A stretch of DNA of 62,268 nt from an uncultured Bacteroidales bacterium (GCA_946186495.1 CAMHNQ010000013.1:1-62268); one strand, 5' to 3'; positions 52,156-60,682 are shown, numbered from the stretch's first letter. Notes: generated from the sequence alone by a model not told the origin. Translations and numbers: made by a program.

Positions 52156-53100
52156 TCAGAAGAAGAGCCCCAGCAACGCGGCGAAGAAGTTCCCGCATTC
52201 AAAGTGGTCCTCCCTCAACCGTCCGACGGGCCAGGTCTCCGTCACGTCGTGCATGGTGATTTCGGCATACTGCTCCCCGCTACGGACCGAAAGCCTGTCC
52301 TGAATCAGAATGCTATCGTATTGCAGGCGGTTAGTGGCACCGGCTTCGTACGCATTCATGTCCGCACTGAGACGTATGGTCAAAAGGCCGTTCTTCCAAT
52401 GGAAAAAATTCTCCGTGGTCGCTTCGGTCAAGCTGAAGGTGAGGTAGTTGTGAATCTCCACTGGGGTGTCGGCATTGTCCGCATATTGGTATGTCCGAAA
52501 AACATAGCGTCCCTGCCCATCAACAATACAGCGGCATTCGTTCAAGTCGGCGGGGACCATTCCTGACTCGGGCGTGATGGAGAAACGATAGAACGGGATA
52601 TAGTCGGCACTGGAACCCATGCCCTCCAGGCCATACGTTTCCGAAGTCCATTTGTTTCCAGTGTGGCGGAGGGTCATCCTCACAGAGTCCTTCCCAAAGG
52701 GGAGCATGTCCCGCAGCGGCACTGCATGCTCGTAATCCAGCACATGCCATTCCGCACCCGGATCCGACAGCAGCTTTCCGCCGGTGTTGATGCTGCAGAG
52801 GGTCCTGCCGTTGAGGAGAATTGCCCACTCGTTATCGGATATTTGGCGTATTTTGCTGTAATTGAAATATTGGTCTTCTATTCCTGGACGCTCTTCCTCC
52901 GATGCGGACAGCCAGGCGTTGAAGTGGAACGCCGTGTTCGGCATGTTTAACAGTAATCGTTGCGTGGCGGTCTGCCAATAGCTGGTGACTACCATGCCGT
53001 TTTGGTTCAGCTGCTTTACGGAATTGTCTTCCACCTTGCAACTGTTCAAAAGGGCTGCCGAAAGAAAAGCGATGCTCAATATTATGGATGTCTTTTTCAT
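52156..53100 (-). CDS. Lipoprotein of unknown function
   Basis: A 314-residue lipoprotein with lipobox LNSC near residue 20 and a beta-rich body (YRFSITPESGMVPADLNECRC, YAEITMHDVTETWP). Last gene of the leftward ECF-sigma operon; it lies about 105 bases after the beta-barrel gene. No family recognised. The length and context suggest a surface or periplasmic structural protein. Confidence 0.7.
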   Translation of the reverse strand: MKKTSIILSIAFLSAALLNSCKVEDNSVKQLNQNGMVVTSYWQTATQRLLLNMPNTAFHFNAWLSASEEERPGIEDQYFNYSKIRQISDNEWAILLNGRTLCSINTGGKLLSDPGAEWHVLDYEHAVPLRDMLPFGKDSVRMTLRHTGNKWTSETYGLEGMGSSADYIPFYRFSITPESGMVPADLNECRCIVDGQGRYVFRTYQYADNADTPVEIHNYLTFSLTEATTENFFHWKNGLLTIRLSADMNAYEAGATNRLQYDSILIQDRLSVRSGEQYAEITMHDVTETWPVGRLREDHFECGNFFAALLGLFF

Positions 53101-53141
53101 AATCGATGTTTTATGTTAAAAATCAAATAATTGTCCTTGTT

Positions 53142-53211
53142 TTTAAAGTTTAAAGTTTAAAGTTTAAAGTTTAAAGTTCTAATCACAATTCACTAATCAC
53201 TAATCACTAAA
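53142..53211 (-). repeat. Ten-unit heptamer array at a beta-barrel stop codon
   Basis: Five perfect TTTAAAG units (53142-53176) continue without a gap into TTCTAAT, CACAATT, CACTAAT, CACTAAT and CACTAAA. In sense, TAA, TAG or TGA recurs at seven-base steps. The stop (53209-53207) lies in the final unit. It is the longest array here. Confidence 0.9.
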
Positions 53212-53815
53212 ACCGGTACCCGAAGCCGGCCTTGGCGAATCCCTCGGTGCCGACACCTATCTCAGCGAATCCGAACCAGCTTTGGCTGCCTGCGGAGACA
53301 CCGAACAGCGTAAGCTGGAAAGGCAGCCGGACATAGCTGCGCCTCTCGTTGTAGGCTTTCGAGAATCCGAACTTCAGTCCCGACGCGAAGCCGCTATAGA
53401 GCGTGACGTGCTCGCGGTTGAGGTAGGAGAATCGGATGGCAGGCATGATGCTCACGGTGTTCTCCCGGTATCCATAGACCGGCTCCTCCGTGTAGATGTT
53501 GCGCGAGGTGCCGAAAAATCCGCAGTAGGAGATGTCACCGCCGAGCCATAGCCATTTCAGCAGGCGGAATCGGTAGCCCAGCGTGACAGGCAGCGTGGTT
53601 TTGACGTTGGTGTAGGTGGGAATCTCCAACCATGAGGTTGAAGTGTTGTTTGAAAAATGCACAGAGCGGACGCGGTTGGCCATCACCGGATCGCCGATGG
53701 CGAGCGAGAACTCGTGCCGTTTGAACGTTTGCCGCCAATCGGGGGCCGCCTCCTGCGCAAACAGCCCCAACCCGAACGGGACGCTTAACAATAACAGTAA
53801 GATGCTCTTTTTCAT
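53207..53815 (-). CDS. Small outer-membrane beta-barrel protein
   Basis: A 202-residue exported protein. Signal peptide ends near LFAQ. The rest alternates beta strands with turns (FSLAIGDP, TTLPVTLGYRF, WLWLGGDISYCGFFG) and ends GYRF, an aromatic terminal residue suited to Bam insertion. It shares GDP, WLW and HVTLYS motifs with the barrel gene at 54349, so the two are paralogues. Confidence 0.72.
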   Translation of the reverse strand: MKKSILLLLLSVPFGLGLFAQEAAPDWRQTFKRHEFSLAIGDPVMANRVRSVHFSNNTSTSWLEIPTYTNVKTTLPVTLGYRFRLLKWLWLGGDISYCGFFGTSRNIYTEEPVYGYRENTVSIMPAIRFSYLNREHVTLYSGFASGLKFGFSKAYNERRSYVRLPFQLTLFGVSAGSQSWFGFAEIGVGTEGFAKAGFGYRF

Positions 53816-53868
53816 AATCTTATTTTTTTGTAAACACTAAATATCATGCAACTTAAGGTATGTCAGAA

Positions 53869-54315
53869 TTATTGTACCACCACTTTTAACGCTTTTTCGT
53901 AGTTTTGCACATACACCCTCAGGTAGCATTCGTCGCCGGAGTGGTAGGTCGTGTCGCTGAAGTGCATCCGGAAGGTGGCGTACTGAATCATCCCGGAAGC
54001 GTCGTATTCCGGCAGGTAATCGCCGAAAGTGATGCCGTTCAAGGCAAGATTGTCGGAACCGTTGGTTAGTTCCACGGGATATCCCGTGGCATATTGCCAG
54101 TAGTAACGCACCCCGTTTGGGGAACTGGCATCCGGTGCGGCCGTTTTGATTTGGATTTCGCAATAGCTGTTTAACGCCACTTCCACGCTGTTTTCCGTGA
54201 TTTCTTCCCCGTTGATGTAGAACATCACTTCGGGGTAGAAGGTTTTATCTGCAGGACTGCACGAAATCATTAACGCACAGACTGATGTCATTATTAAAAC
54301 AATCAACTTTCTCAT
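53869..54315 (-). CDS. Small lipoprotein
   Basis: A 148-residue lipoprotein with lipobox MISC near residue 19. The body is beta-rich with a VRYYWQYATGYPVEL segment. It sits between the two paralogous barrel genes of the ECF operon. No family recognised. Confidence 0.65.
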   Translation of the reverse strand: MRKLIVLIMTSVCALMISCSPADKTFYPEVMFYINGEEITENSVEVALNSYCEIQIKTAAPDASSPNGVRYYWQYATGYPVELTNGSDNLALNGITFGDYLPEYDASGMIQYATFRMHFSDTTYHSGDECYLRVYVQNYEKALKVVVQ

Positions 54316-54334
54316 ACTCTATAATTTATGTCGT

Positions 54335-54355
54335 TTCTAAATTCTAAATTAAAAT
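54335..54355 (-). repeat. Heptamer array at a beta-barrel stop codon
   Basis: Plus-strand units TTCTAAA, TTCTAAA, TTAAAAT. In sense TAA, TAG and TAG follow at seven-base steps. The stop (54351-54349) lies inside. Confidence 0.7.
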
Positions 54356-55236
54356 TCGTATCCTACGGCCAGTGTGCCTAACCCTTTGAATCCGGCGCCG
54401 AGTTCGAAGCTCCCGAACCAGTGTTCCCCTCCCGCGCGGATGCCGAACAGGGTCAGATGCAGCGAGGGATACACCGGACGCGGACGGATGTTGTATCCGC
54501 CCATGTCGAAATATGGTGTGCTGCTGTCGTCGTAGGAAAGGTCATAGTTCGTCACCGTGCCGGTGAATCTGGTCAGTCCGACCGACAATTCGGAATAGAG
54601 CGTGACGTGCGGGCGGTTGAACCAGGAGAATCGTATTTCAGGCAATATGCTGAAGGCATGGTATCGGCGGTCGCAGATGCCCGGCACAGTCTGGTTAATA
54701 TCCTTGATTTCAAGGTCTTCGTAGTGGACGTATTGCGCGTGGAGGCCGATCCAAAGCCATTTGGTGGCGCGGAAGTGGTAGGCGGCTGCGAACAGCGGCG
54801 TGGTGTGGAACCACGGGCTGAGCAGGCCCTCGCCCAGGTCAAAGCCGTTGGGCAGCACGAACACGAAGTAGCGGTCGAACAACGCGATGCCGGTCGGGTC
54901 GCCCATTCCCAGCTTGAATTCGTGTCGGGGGTAGGGCATCGGCTCGCGCACCCGCCTTTCGCGCGGCTGCCGCTGCCGTTTCTCCCTTGTGTTTGCGGTG
55001 TCTGGGACGGCCAGCATTTTGAGATGTGCTCGTGCTGTGGAATCGGTCACTTGGCGGGCATCCCTTTGCTGTGGCTTTTGACGTAGGTAGAGCGTGTCGT
55101 GTACCCAGGTGGTGTCGCGGGTGAACAGCGTGTCGTACTCCACCACCGTCTCGTAGATGTAGAGCGTGTCGGGATTTTGCGCGAAAAGGCTGACTGCCGA
55201 CATCAAAACAACCGCGAAAAGGAGCCTACGGCACAT
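54349..55236 (-). CDS. Outer-membrane beta-barrel with DT-repeat N-terminus
   Basis: A 295-residue exported protein. After the signal peptide (near LFAQ) comes a repetitive segment DTLYIYETVVEYDTLFTRDTTWVHDTLYL-like, in which DT pairs recur about every eight residues, then a basic stretch and a barrel domain (HEFKLGMGDPTG, WLWIGLHAQY, HVTLYSELS) ending GYEF. It overlaps the TM gene upstream by 11 bases. The N-terminal segment resembles the end of that partner, suggesting the two chains interact across the periplasm. Confidence 0.72.
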   Translation of the reverse strand: MCRRLLFAVVLMSAVSLFAQNPDTLYIYETVVEYDTLFTRDTTWVHDTLYLRQKPQQRDARQVTDSTARAHLKMLAVPDTANTREKRQRQPRERRVREPMPYPRHEFKLGMGDPTGIALFDRYFVFVLPNGFDLGEGLLSPWFHTTPLFAAAYHFRATKWLWIGLHAQYVHYEDLEIKDINQTVPGICDRRYHAFSILPEIRFSWFNRPHVTLYSELSVGLTRFTGTVTNYDLSYDDSSTPYFDMGGYNIRPRPVYPSLHLTLFGIRAGGEHWFGSFELGAGFKGLGTLAVGYEF

Positions 55237-55810
55237 ACACGGTGTCTTTTAGGATGACAGTCTCGTTGAGTACCACCGTATCTCGTTGGACGACGGTTTT
55301 TTTGACGATGACCGGTTCTGGCGATGTGGGGCGTGGGATGCGTGACGTTCGATGCGAGGCGTGGGAAACAGGGCTGGAGACGCTGGAGGTTTGATTTCCG
55401 GATGGCGCAACGCGCCGGTCGGTCTGTCGAGACGCGCGTTCGATCGTCCTTGCGTCGGGCGCGGATATCTCCATCGGTGATGCGGCCGTGTCCTCCGCTG
55501 CCATCGCCGTGTCGGTCGTTCGGGTTGTGTCGGTCGCGGCCGTCGCGACGGTTTCGTTCATTACTGGAACTGTGTCGCGGTTGCCGGCGAATTGCGTGAC
55601 CAACAGCGTGCCTCCGATGCCGACCAAGAGGGAGACGGCGCACAGCAGAATCTCCCTGGCATGGGACAGCAGCAGAATGCCGAAGCCCGACTTGGAGGCG
55701 GCTGCTGCACTGGCAATTTGCGCCTCCGACAGCGGATGCTTCGGTTGTCGTGTCACCTCAGACACTCCTTGCTCAAACAGGCGGTCTATATCTGATCTGC
55801 TCTTACTCAT
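55226..55810 (-). CDS. Single-pass anti-sigma-like membrane protein
   Basis: A 194-residue protein. The cytoplasmic N-terminus (1-50) contains DIDRLFEQGVSEV, followed by one membrane helix (ILLCAVSLLVGIGGTLLVTQF, about 54-73), a Thr/Ala/Pro-rich periplasmic linker and a C-terminal strand-like end with repeating DTV (QRDTVVLNETVILKDTVYVP). Position two genes after an ECF sigma and this topology suggest an anti-sigma factor, but no zinc-binding motif is seen. Confidence 0.55.
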   Translation of the reverse strand: MSKSRSDIDRLFEQGVSEVTRQPKHPLSEAQIASAAAASKSGFGILLLSHAREILLCAVSLLVGIGGTLLVTQFAGNRDTVPVMNETVATAATDTTRTTDTAMAAEDTAASPMEISAPDARTIERASRQTDRRVAPSGNQTSSVSSPVSHASHRTSRIPRPTSPEPVIVKKTVVQRDTVVLNETVILKDTVYVP

Positions 55811-55827
55811 CGTGGAAAGATGCGGTG

Positions 55828-56313
55828 TTATTGTTTTTTAACGAATGTGTAGGAAAATCCGTCATAGCAGTTGTCGCTCATAGAAAGTACTTGCGCATCG
55901 TATCGGTCATCGTAGCTGATGACGGCGAGACTTTTCGAGAGAGGGGCTACTTTGCCGTTGGTGGCTTCCGCAATCTTTTTGCACTGTGTCTCTGGTATGT
56001 GAAGCGAAAACCAGGAGTAGAATGGCTCTTCCCCGCCGATCTTGTTCGTGTAGATCGTTTCATCCACATCATAGGTAATCTGATACGGTCCGGAGGTGAC
56101 CTTCTCCCCATCTTTGTAGAAGGTGAACCGTCCGCCTTTGAAGACGAGTTCCGCCTCGAAGCCTTCGCTCTCGGGCGAGTAGAACCACCCGCCGATGCCG
56201 CCCGAGGTCGCCACCCATCTCCACGTGCCGGCGAGTTCTTTCTTTTCAGGCTTGCATGATGTAGCCAGTACCGCCAAAGCGACGGTCATGACGATAATAA
56301 CGCTCTTTTTCAT
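55828..56313 (-). CDS. Lipocalin-like lipoprotein
   Basis: A 161-residue lipoprotein with lipobox ATSC near residue 20, then KPEKKELAGTWRWVATSGG, the start typical of lipocalin-like Bacteroidota lipoproteins. Beta strands such as LVFKGGRFTFYKDGEKV follow. It lies between the sigma factor and the anti-sigma-like gene. Confidence 0.7.
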   Translation of the reverse strand: MKKSVIIVMTVALAVLATSCKPEKKELAGTWRWVATSGGIGGWFYSPESEGFEAELVFKGGRFTFYKDGEKVTSGPYQITYDVDETIYTNKIGGEEPFYSWFSLHIPETQCKKIAEATNGKVAPLSKSLAVISYDDRYDAQVLSMSDNCYDGFSYTFVKKQ

Positions 56314-56424
56314 TTTATATCCTTTTATTTGGCAATATTATTCGACAATGTTTGTTTGGGCGTCCCGGCGCGTCATCTCTCGTTCCATCCTATTTCCTCA
56401 AAATCTCCTCTCAAAATCTTTCCC

Positions 56425-56480
56425 CACAAATCACAATTCACAAATCACTCTTCACAATTCACAAATCACTCTTCACACCT
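56425..56480 (-). repeat. Eight-unit heptamer array at the sigma-factor stop codon
   Basis: CACAAAT, CACAATT, CACAAAT, CACTCTT, CACAATT, CACAAAT, CACTCTT and CACACCT follow without gaps on the plus strand; a three-unit block repeats. In sense, GTGA gives TGA every seven bases. The sigma gene's stop (56468-56466) is inside the array. Confidence 0.9.
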
Positions 56481-57005
56481 ATCCCGTCTCATCGCCATCA
56501 CTTTCAGTCGTTGCTGCAGCTCGGCCCTTGCGCGGGTGAGCAGCACCTTGGAGTTGGCGACGGAGATGCCGAGCGCTCGGGCAATTTCCGAATGCGAACA
56601 GTGTTCCACCGCGAAGAGGTTGAAGACCGTGCGCTGCTTCACAGGCAGTTTCCCGATGGCCTCTGTCAGTTCCTCCTTTGTGAACTGGGCCTGCGAAAGT
56701 CCCTTGTCGTCTTCTTCATCTTCTTCTACCTCTTGACCATGCTTCGCCTCGTCCCATTCCACCATTTTGGCCTGGTCGCGCAGGTACATCAGTGCCTGGT
56801 TCACGGCGATTTTCTTCAGCCATCCCTCAAAGCTCCCGAAGGCATGGTAGGAGTCGGCTTTCTCCATGGCGGTGAGAAACGCGTCCTGTGCCAAGTCTTC
56901 GGCCACGTCCCAGTCGGCTACATACCGGTAGCATACGCCCACCATCTTCCCGATGTGGCGCCGGTACTGTTCCGTCCAGAATGCTGCTCTCTTCATCCGA
57001 TTCAT
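56466..57005 (-). CDS. ECF-family RNA polymerase sigma factor
   Basis: A 179-residue sigma factor. Region 2 (WDVAEDLAQDAFLTAMEK, about 31-48, and FEGWLKKIAVNQALMYLRD) and region 4 (LTEAIGKLPVKQRTVFNLFAVEHCSHSEIARALGIS, about 108-145) are clear, joined by a glutamate-rich linker (QEVEEDEEDDKG). ATG 57005 is chosen since a -7 box lies at 57024-57031; ATG 56996 is also possible. It probably directs its own operon of lipoproteins and barrels. Confidence 0.9.
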   Translation of the reverse strand: MNRMKRAAFWTEQYRRHIGKMVGVCYRYVADWDVAEDLAQDAFLTAMEKADSYHAFGSFEGWLKKIAVNQALMYLRDQAKMVEWDEAKHGQEVEEDEEDDKGLSQAQFTKEELTEAIGKLPVKQRTVFNLFAVEHCSHSEIARALGISVANSKVLLTRARAELQQRLKVMAMRRDRCEE

Positions 57006-57023
57006 ACCTCTGAATAGTAGATG

Positions 57024-57031
57024 CAAAAATA
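57024..57031 (-). promoter_or_regulatory. Predicted -7 box for the ECF operon
   Basis: CAAAAATA is TATTTTTG in sense, 19 bases before ATG 57005. Confidence 0.55.
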
Positions 57032-57062
57032 CGAAAAGGTTACATGTTTTCGGGAAAAAAAC

Positions 57063-57070
57063 TATTTTTG
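57063..57070 (+). promoter_or_regulatory. Predicted -7 box for the RecD-like helicase
   Basis: TATTTTTG, divergent from the ECF promoter and 95 bases before ATG 57165. Confidence 0.5.
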
Positions 57071-57164
57071 CATTCTGAATGTCAAGTGAGATTCTGAGAC
57101 ACAACCACTTGTCTTCTGAACAATTAACGTGAACAAAAACGAAAAAGAGTAGCGAACTGAGACG

Positions 57165-58592
57165 ATGGACAGGAGCAGAGGCACGTTTGAGGAGAATCTG
57201 CGGCGGAATTTCGGGTTTCCCCCGACTGCGAGCCAGTCGGAGGCCATGGACCGGCTGGCCGACTTTATCTACGGCAAGGGCGAGAACTTCCTATTCCAGC
57301 TTTCGGGTTATGCCGGCACGGGCAAGACCAGTTTGGTGAGTGCGCTGGTGAAAACCTTGGCGGGTATCGGTGTGCACATCGTGATGCTTGCGCCAACAGG
57401 CCGTGCCGCCAAAGTGTTGTCGCAGTATGCCGGACGCAAAGCATACACCATCCACAAGTGGATTTACCGCGTCTATAGTAAGGATGGTGCTCGTCGCTTC
57501 GTCCGTCGCGAGAACAAGGACAGCCACACGCTTTTCATCGTTGATGAGGCTTCGATGATTTCGGCGCAGGGAGGGGTCAATGAGATGGTAGGCAACAGCC
57601 TGTTGGACGATTTGATGGAGTTCGTTTTCCTCGGCGACAGCAACCGGATGCTGCTTGTGGGCGACGACGCGCAGCTGCCGCCGGTGCATGCGGACGAAAG
57701 TCCCGCACTTGATGCCGACTACCTCAAGAGCGCCTACAATGTGGAGGTTTTCGGGGCTCGGCTCACGGATGTGGTGCGGCAGTCATTGGACTCGGGCATC
57801 CTCTACAATGCCACGCTGGTGCGCGGCAAACTCATCGCCGGCGACTACAATCCGCCGTTGTTCAGCGGAAGGCCGTTCGAGGATTTCAGGCGCGTCAGCG
57901 GAAGTGAGATGGAGGAGTTGCTTAACACCCTTTACAACGACCAGGACCACGACGAGATTGTCATCGTGACGCGCTCCAATAAACGGGCGTTCCAGTTCAA
58001 CAATGCCGTTCGAAGCCGCGTGCTGTTCCGCGAAAATGCCATTGCCTCTGGTGATTACATTATGGCTGTGAAAAACAACTACTACTGGTTGGATGAAGTC
58101 ACCTCCGAGGCGGGCTTCTTGGCCAATGGTGACATCTTGGAAATCATGTCCATCCACAGGCAGCAGGAACTCTATGGCTTCCACTTCGCGGATGTCACCG
58201 TGCGGCTCTGCGACTACCCCGAGCATCCCTACGTGGACATCAAAATCATCTTGGAGAGTCTCGACTGCGACGGGCCGTCGCTCTCGTATGAAGCCAATCA
58301 GAAACTGTATCAGGCTGTTGCCGAAGATTATATGGAGATACTGAATCCGAGGGCCCGGTTTCTCAAAATCAAAGAGGATCCGTTTCTGAACGCCGTGCAG
58401 GTGAAGTTCGCCTACGCGCTGACCTGCCATAAGACGCAGGGCGGACAGTGGGGGCACGTACTCATCGACCAGGGCTTTCTTCCCGACAACAGCACCGACA
58501 AGGAGTATCTCCGCTGGATGTATACGGCTGTTACACGCGGCACGGAACGGGTTTATTTGCTCGGTTTCAACGACGAAATGTTCGGCACGTGA
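57165..58592 (+). CDS. RecD-like superfamily 1 helicase
   Basis: A 475-residue DNA helicase. Walker A is GYAGTGKTSLVSAL near residue 47, the LAPTGRAAKVLSQ motif Ia follows, Walker B is FIVDEASMI near 125 and VGDDAQLPPV motif III near 165. The C-terminal UvrD/RecD domain ends with TCHKTQGGQWGHVLID and RWMYTAVTRGTERVYL (motifs V-VI). It lacks the RecD2 N-terminal extension and is shorter, typical of an ATP-dependent RecD-like group in Bacteroidota with unproven role. Confidence 0.9.
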   Translation: MDRSRGTFEENLRRNFGFPPTASQSEAMDRLADFIYGKGENFLFQLSGYAGTGKTSLVSALVKTLAGIGVHIVMLAPTGRAAKVLSQYAGRKAYTIHKWIYRVYSKDGARRFVRRENKDSHTLFIVDEASMISAQGGVNEMVGNSLLDDLMEFVFLGDSNRMLLVGDDAQLPPVHADESPALDADYLKSAYNVEVFGARLTDVVRQSLDSGILYNATLVRGKLIAGDYNPPLFSGRPFEDFRRVSGSEMEELLNTLYNDQDHDEIVIVTRSNKRAFQFNNAVRSRVLFRENAIASGDYIMAVKNNYYWLDEVTSEAGFLANGDILEIMSIHRQQELYGFHFADVTVRLCDYPEHPYVDIKIILESLDCDGPSLSYEANQKLYQAVAEDYMEILNPRARFLKIKEDPFLNAVQVKFAYALTCHKTQGGQWGHVLIDQGFLPDNSTDKEYLRWMYTAVTRGTERVYLLGFNDEMFGT

Positions 58593-58650
58593 GAAACGGG
58601 ATCTGCCGTGGACGAAGCCCCCTTTTGCCAGACCGTGTTATGTTCCAAGG

Positions 58651-59145
58651 TCAGAAATGGTAAGCGAAACGGGCGCCTCCGTTCAGGGAGGTGAAGCTTA
58701 TGGATGGGCGCCATCCGAACTCAGGGCTGTATTGCGCTCCCAGCACAACAAGATCCACAGCCATCTCAACGTTTTCGCTGATGCGGAAGCGGATGCTCGG
58801 CCGCAAGCCCACCTGGCACAGTTTCAGTTCGTCCGTGAATTCGATTCCCCCCAATGCGTAGAGGTCCAAGGAGACGCTCTCGTTATGCCAAACGCTGGCA
58901 CGCACGAAAGGCTCTGCAATGCCGGTCACGGCAAAGAAATCGTTCCGGCCCACGCAGACCACGGCCCCTAATCCGGAGCCCATGGCAACCCAGTCGTTGA
59001 ATTCGTAACCGACCCACACCTCGCCGGAAGCAACGAAATAGTTCCGGAATCCGATGTTGGCTGAACCTCCGGTGAACCAGTGTCCTTGCGCGTATGACGC
59101 GACGGAGGCGGACAACAATAGTGCGAAAAAGAATATTTTTTTCAT
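58651..59145 (-). CDS. Small outer-membrane beta-barrel protein
   Basis: A 164-residue protein with signal peptide ending near SYAQ (start ATG 59145, MKKIFFFALL). The mature part is entirely beta-strand-like (SANIGFRNYFVASGEVWVGYEF) and ends ARFAYHF with the terminal Phe of Bam substrates. It resembles eight-stranded OmpA/OmpX-type barrels. It follows sdaA on the same strand by 22 bases. Confidence 0.75.
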   Translation of the reverse strand: MKKIFFFALLLSASVASYAQGHWFTGGSANIGFRNYFVASGEVWVGYEFNDWVAMGSGLGAVVCVGRNDFFAVTGIAEPFVRASVWHNESVSLDLYALGGIEFTDELKLCQVGLRPSIRFRISENVEMAVDLVVLGAQYSPEFGWRPSISFTSLNGGARFAYHF

Positions 59146-59167
59146 TATCGTCAAATGCTTTATACAG

Positions 59168-60355
59168 TTAATCCACAGCCAGGCCGCCCATGGCAGTCTC
59201 CTTGTAGAGGCTGGGCAGGTCCTTGCCGGTGAGGTTCATGGTTTTCACCACCTTGTCGAAGCTGATGCGGTGCTTGCCGTCGGACATCATGGCGTAGAGG
59301 TTGGCGTCGAGGGCGCGGAGTGCGGCGAAGGCGTTGCGCTCTATGCAAGGGATCTGCACGAGGCCGCAGATGGGGTCGCAGGTGAGTCCGAGGTGGTGTT
59401 CGAGGCCCATCTCGGCGGCGTATTCGATCTGTTGCGGAGAGCCGCCGAAGAGCTGGTTGGCGGCAGCGGCGGCCATGGCACATGCGGAACCAATCTCGCC
59501 CTGGCAGCCAACCTCAGCCCCTGAAACTGATGCGTTGGTGCGTATGACATTACCGAAGAGCCCGGCAGTGGCCATCGCCTTAAGGATGAACTTGTCGGTG
59601 TATTCGTGGTTGTGTTTGAGGTGGTAGAGCACAGCAGGAAGCACACCCGATGAGCCGCAGGTGGGCGCGGTGACGATTTTGCCGCCCGAGGCGTTCTCCT
59701 CCGCCGTGGCCAAGGCGTAGGCCGACACGAGGCAGCGGCCCTGTAGCGAGGCCTTGTAGCTCAACGCTTTCACGTAGTACTGCGTGGCCTTCCGTTTCAC
59801 GTACAGTCCGCCCGGCAGCACACCGTCGTTGTTGAGTATGCCCTTCTCGATGGTCTCTTGCATCACCTTCCAGCGTTCCGCCAAGAAGTCCCAAAGGTCG
59901 GAATCCTCGTGTTGTTCCACGTATTCCCAGAAATTCAGCCCGTATTTCTCCACGTGTCTCACGATTTCCTCCATGGTGTTCTCCTCGTAGCGCTCGTCGT
60001 GGTCCATGACGGTGTGCTCGTCGGCCAACTCGCCGCCGCCGATGCTGTATATCTTCCACTGGTCGATGACCGTCTCGCCCTGCATCGCCTCGAAAAGCAT
60101 GGCGTTGGTGTGGAACTCGTGCTGGATTTCGGGTTTCCAGAGGATTTCGGCGGGCACGGGCGACAGGGCATCGATGATGGTCTTGTCGGTGAAGTGGCCC
60201 TTGCCAGTGGCCGCCAGGCTGCCGTAAAGGGTCACGCGGTAGGCGGTGGCGGCGGGGGTTTTGGACTTGAAGATTTCGGCCGCGCGGTGCGGTCCCATGG
60301 TGTGGCTGCTCGACGGCCCGTAGCCGATCTTGAATATTTTCTTGATGGATTCCAT
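59168..60355 (-). CDS. sdaA: L-serine ammonia-lyase, iron-sulfur, single chain
   Basis: A 395-residue enzyme that deaminates L-serine to pyruvate and ammonia. The N-terminal beta domain (IGYGPSSSHTMGPHRAAEIF) and alpha domain are fused in one chain. Cluster cysteines are in TAPTCGSSG near 231, GCQGEIGSACAM near 283 and CDPICGLVQIPC near 328. No defects are seen. Confidence 0.94.
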   Translation of the reverse strand: MESIKKIFKIGYGPSSSHTMGPHRAAEIFKSKTPAATAYRVTLYGSLAATGKGHFTDKTIIDALSPVPAEILWKPEIQHEFHTNAMLFEAMQGETVIDQWKIYSIGGGELADEHTVMDHDERYEENTMEEIVRHVEKYGLNFWEYVEQHEDSDLWDFLAERWKVMQETIEKGILNNDGVLPGGLYVKRKATQYYVKALSYKASLQGRCLVSAYALATAEENASGGKIVTAPTCGSSGVLPAVLYHLKHNHEYTDKFILKAMATAGLFGNVIRTNASVSGAEVGCQGEIGSACAMAAAAANQLFGGSPQQIEYAAEMGLEHHLGLTCDPICGLVQIPCIERNAFAALRALDANLYAMMSDGKHRISFDKVVKTMNLTGKDLPSLYKETAMGGLAVD

Positions 60356-60363
60356 TTTATTAG

Positions 60364-60405
60364 TTTAGGGTTTAGGGTTTAAGGTTTAAGGGTTTAGAGT
60401 TTAGA
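60364..60405 (-). repeat. Six-unit heptamer array at a lipoprotein stop codon
   Basis: TTTAGGG, TTTAGGG, TTTAAGG, TTTAAGG, GTTTAGA, GTTTAGA on the plus strand. In sense each unit brings a TAA. The stop (60374-60372) is near its lower end, so the array encodes the C-terminal tail PLNSKPLNLKP. Confidence 0.85.
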
Positions 60406-60644
60406 GGGAAGGGGAATTCGGGGAGGTTGTCTTTGAAATTCCCTTTTCGGATTTTTTCGGGGAGATAATAGCCGATGTGCCGGAGTTTGAAGTAGAGCAG
60501 GGTCTCCCGCACAATCCGGTGTATTTCCGATGCGGAGGCGACGGAAGCGGCGTCCTTGCTATCCATATCTTTTGTCGTGTCCGTTGGATTATTGACACAA
60601 GACATTGAAATACAGCATAATATCGCGACAATGAGTCTCCTCAT
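60372..60644 (-). CDS. Small lipoprotein with repeat-encoded tail
   Basis: A 90-residue lipoprotein from ATG 60644 (MRRLIVAILCCISMSC); a longer frame from 60704 would include the promoter. Lipobox SMSC. The centre (VRETLLYFKLRHIGYYLPEKI) resembles the start of a YARHG-like segment and its leader DNA resembles that of the neighbouring YARHG gene. The last residues are encoded by the heptamer array. Function unknown. Confidence 0.6.
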   Translation of the reverse strand: MRRLIVAILCCISMSCVNNPTDTTKDMDSKDAASVASASEIHRIVRETLLYFKLRHIGYYLPEKIRKGNFKDNLPEFPFPLNSKPLNLKP

Positions 60645-60665
60645 AGTGGGGTTGATTTGACGGGG

Positions 60666-60673
60666 CAAAGTTA
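60666..60673 (-). promoter_or_regulatory. Predicted -7 box for the small lipoprotein
   Basis: CAAAGTTA is TAACTTTG in sense. The surrounding leader is nearly identical to that at 61936-61965. Confidence 0.5.
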
Positions 60674-60682
60674 CGAAAAAAA

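Noticed and set aside
53142-53211. CRISPR array interpretation of the short tandem repeats
   Set aside because: Units are 7 bp and directly adjacent, without unique spacers, and there are no cas genes in the window.
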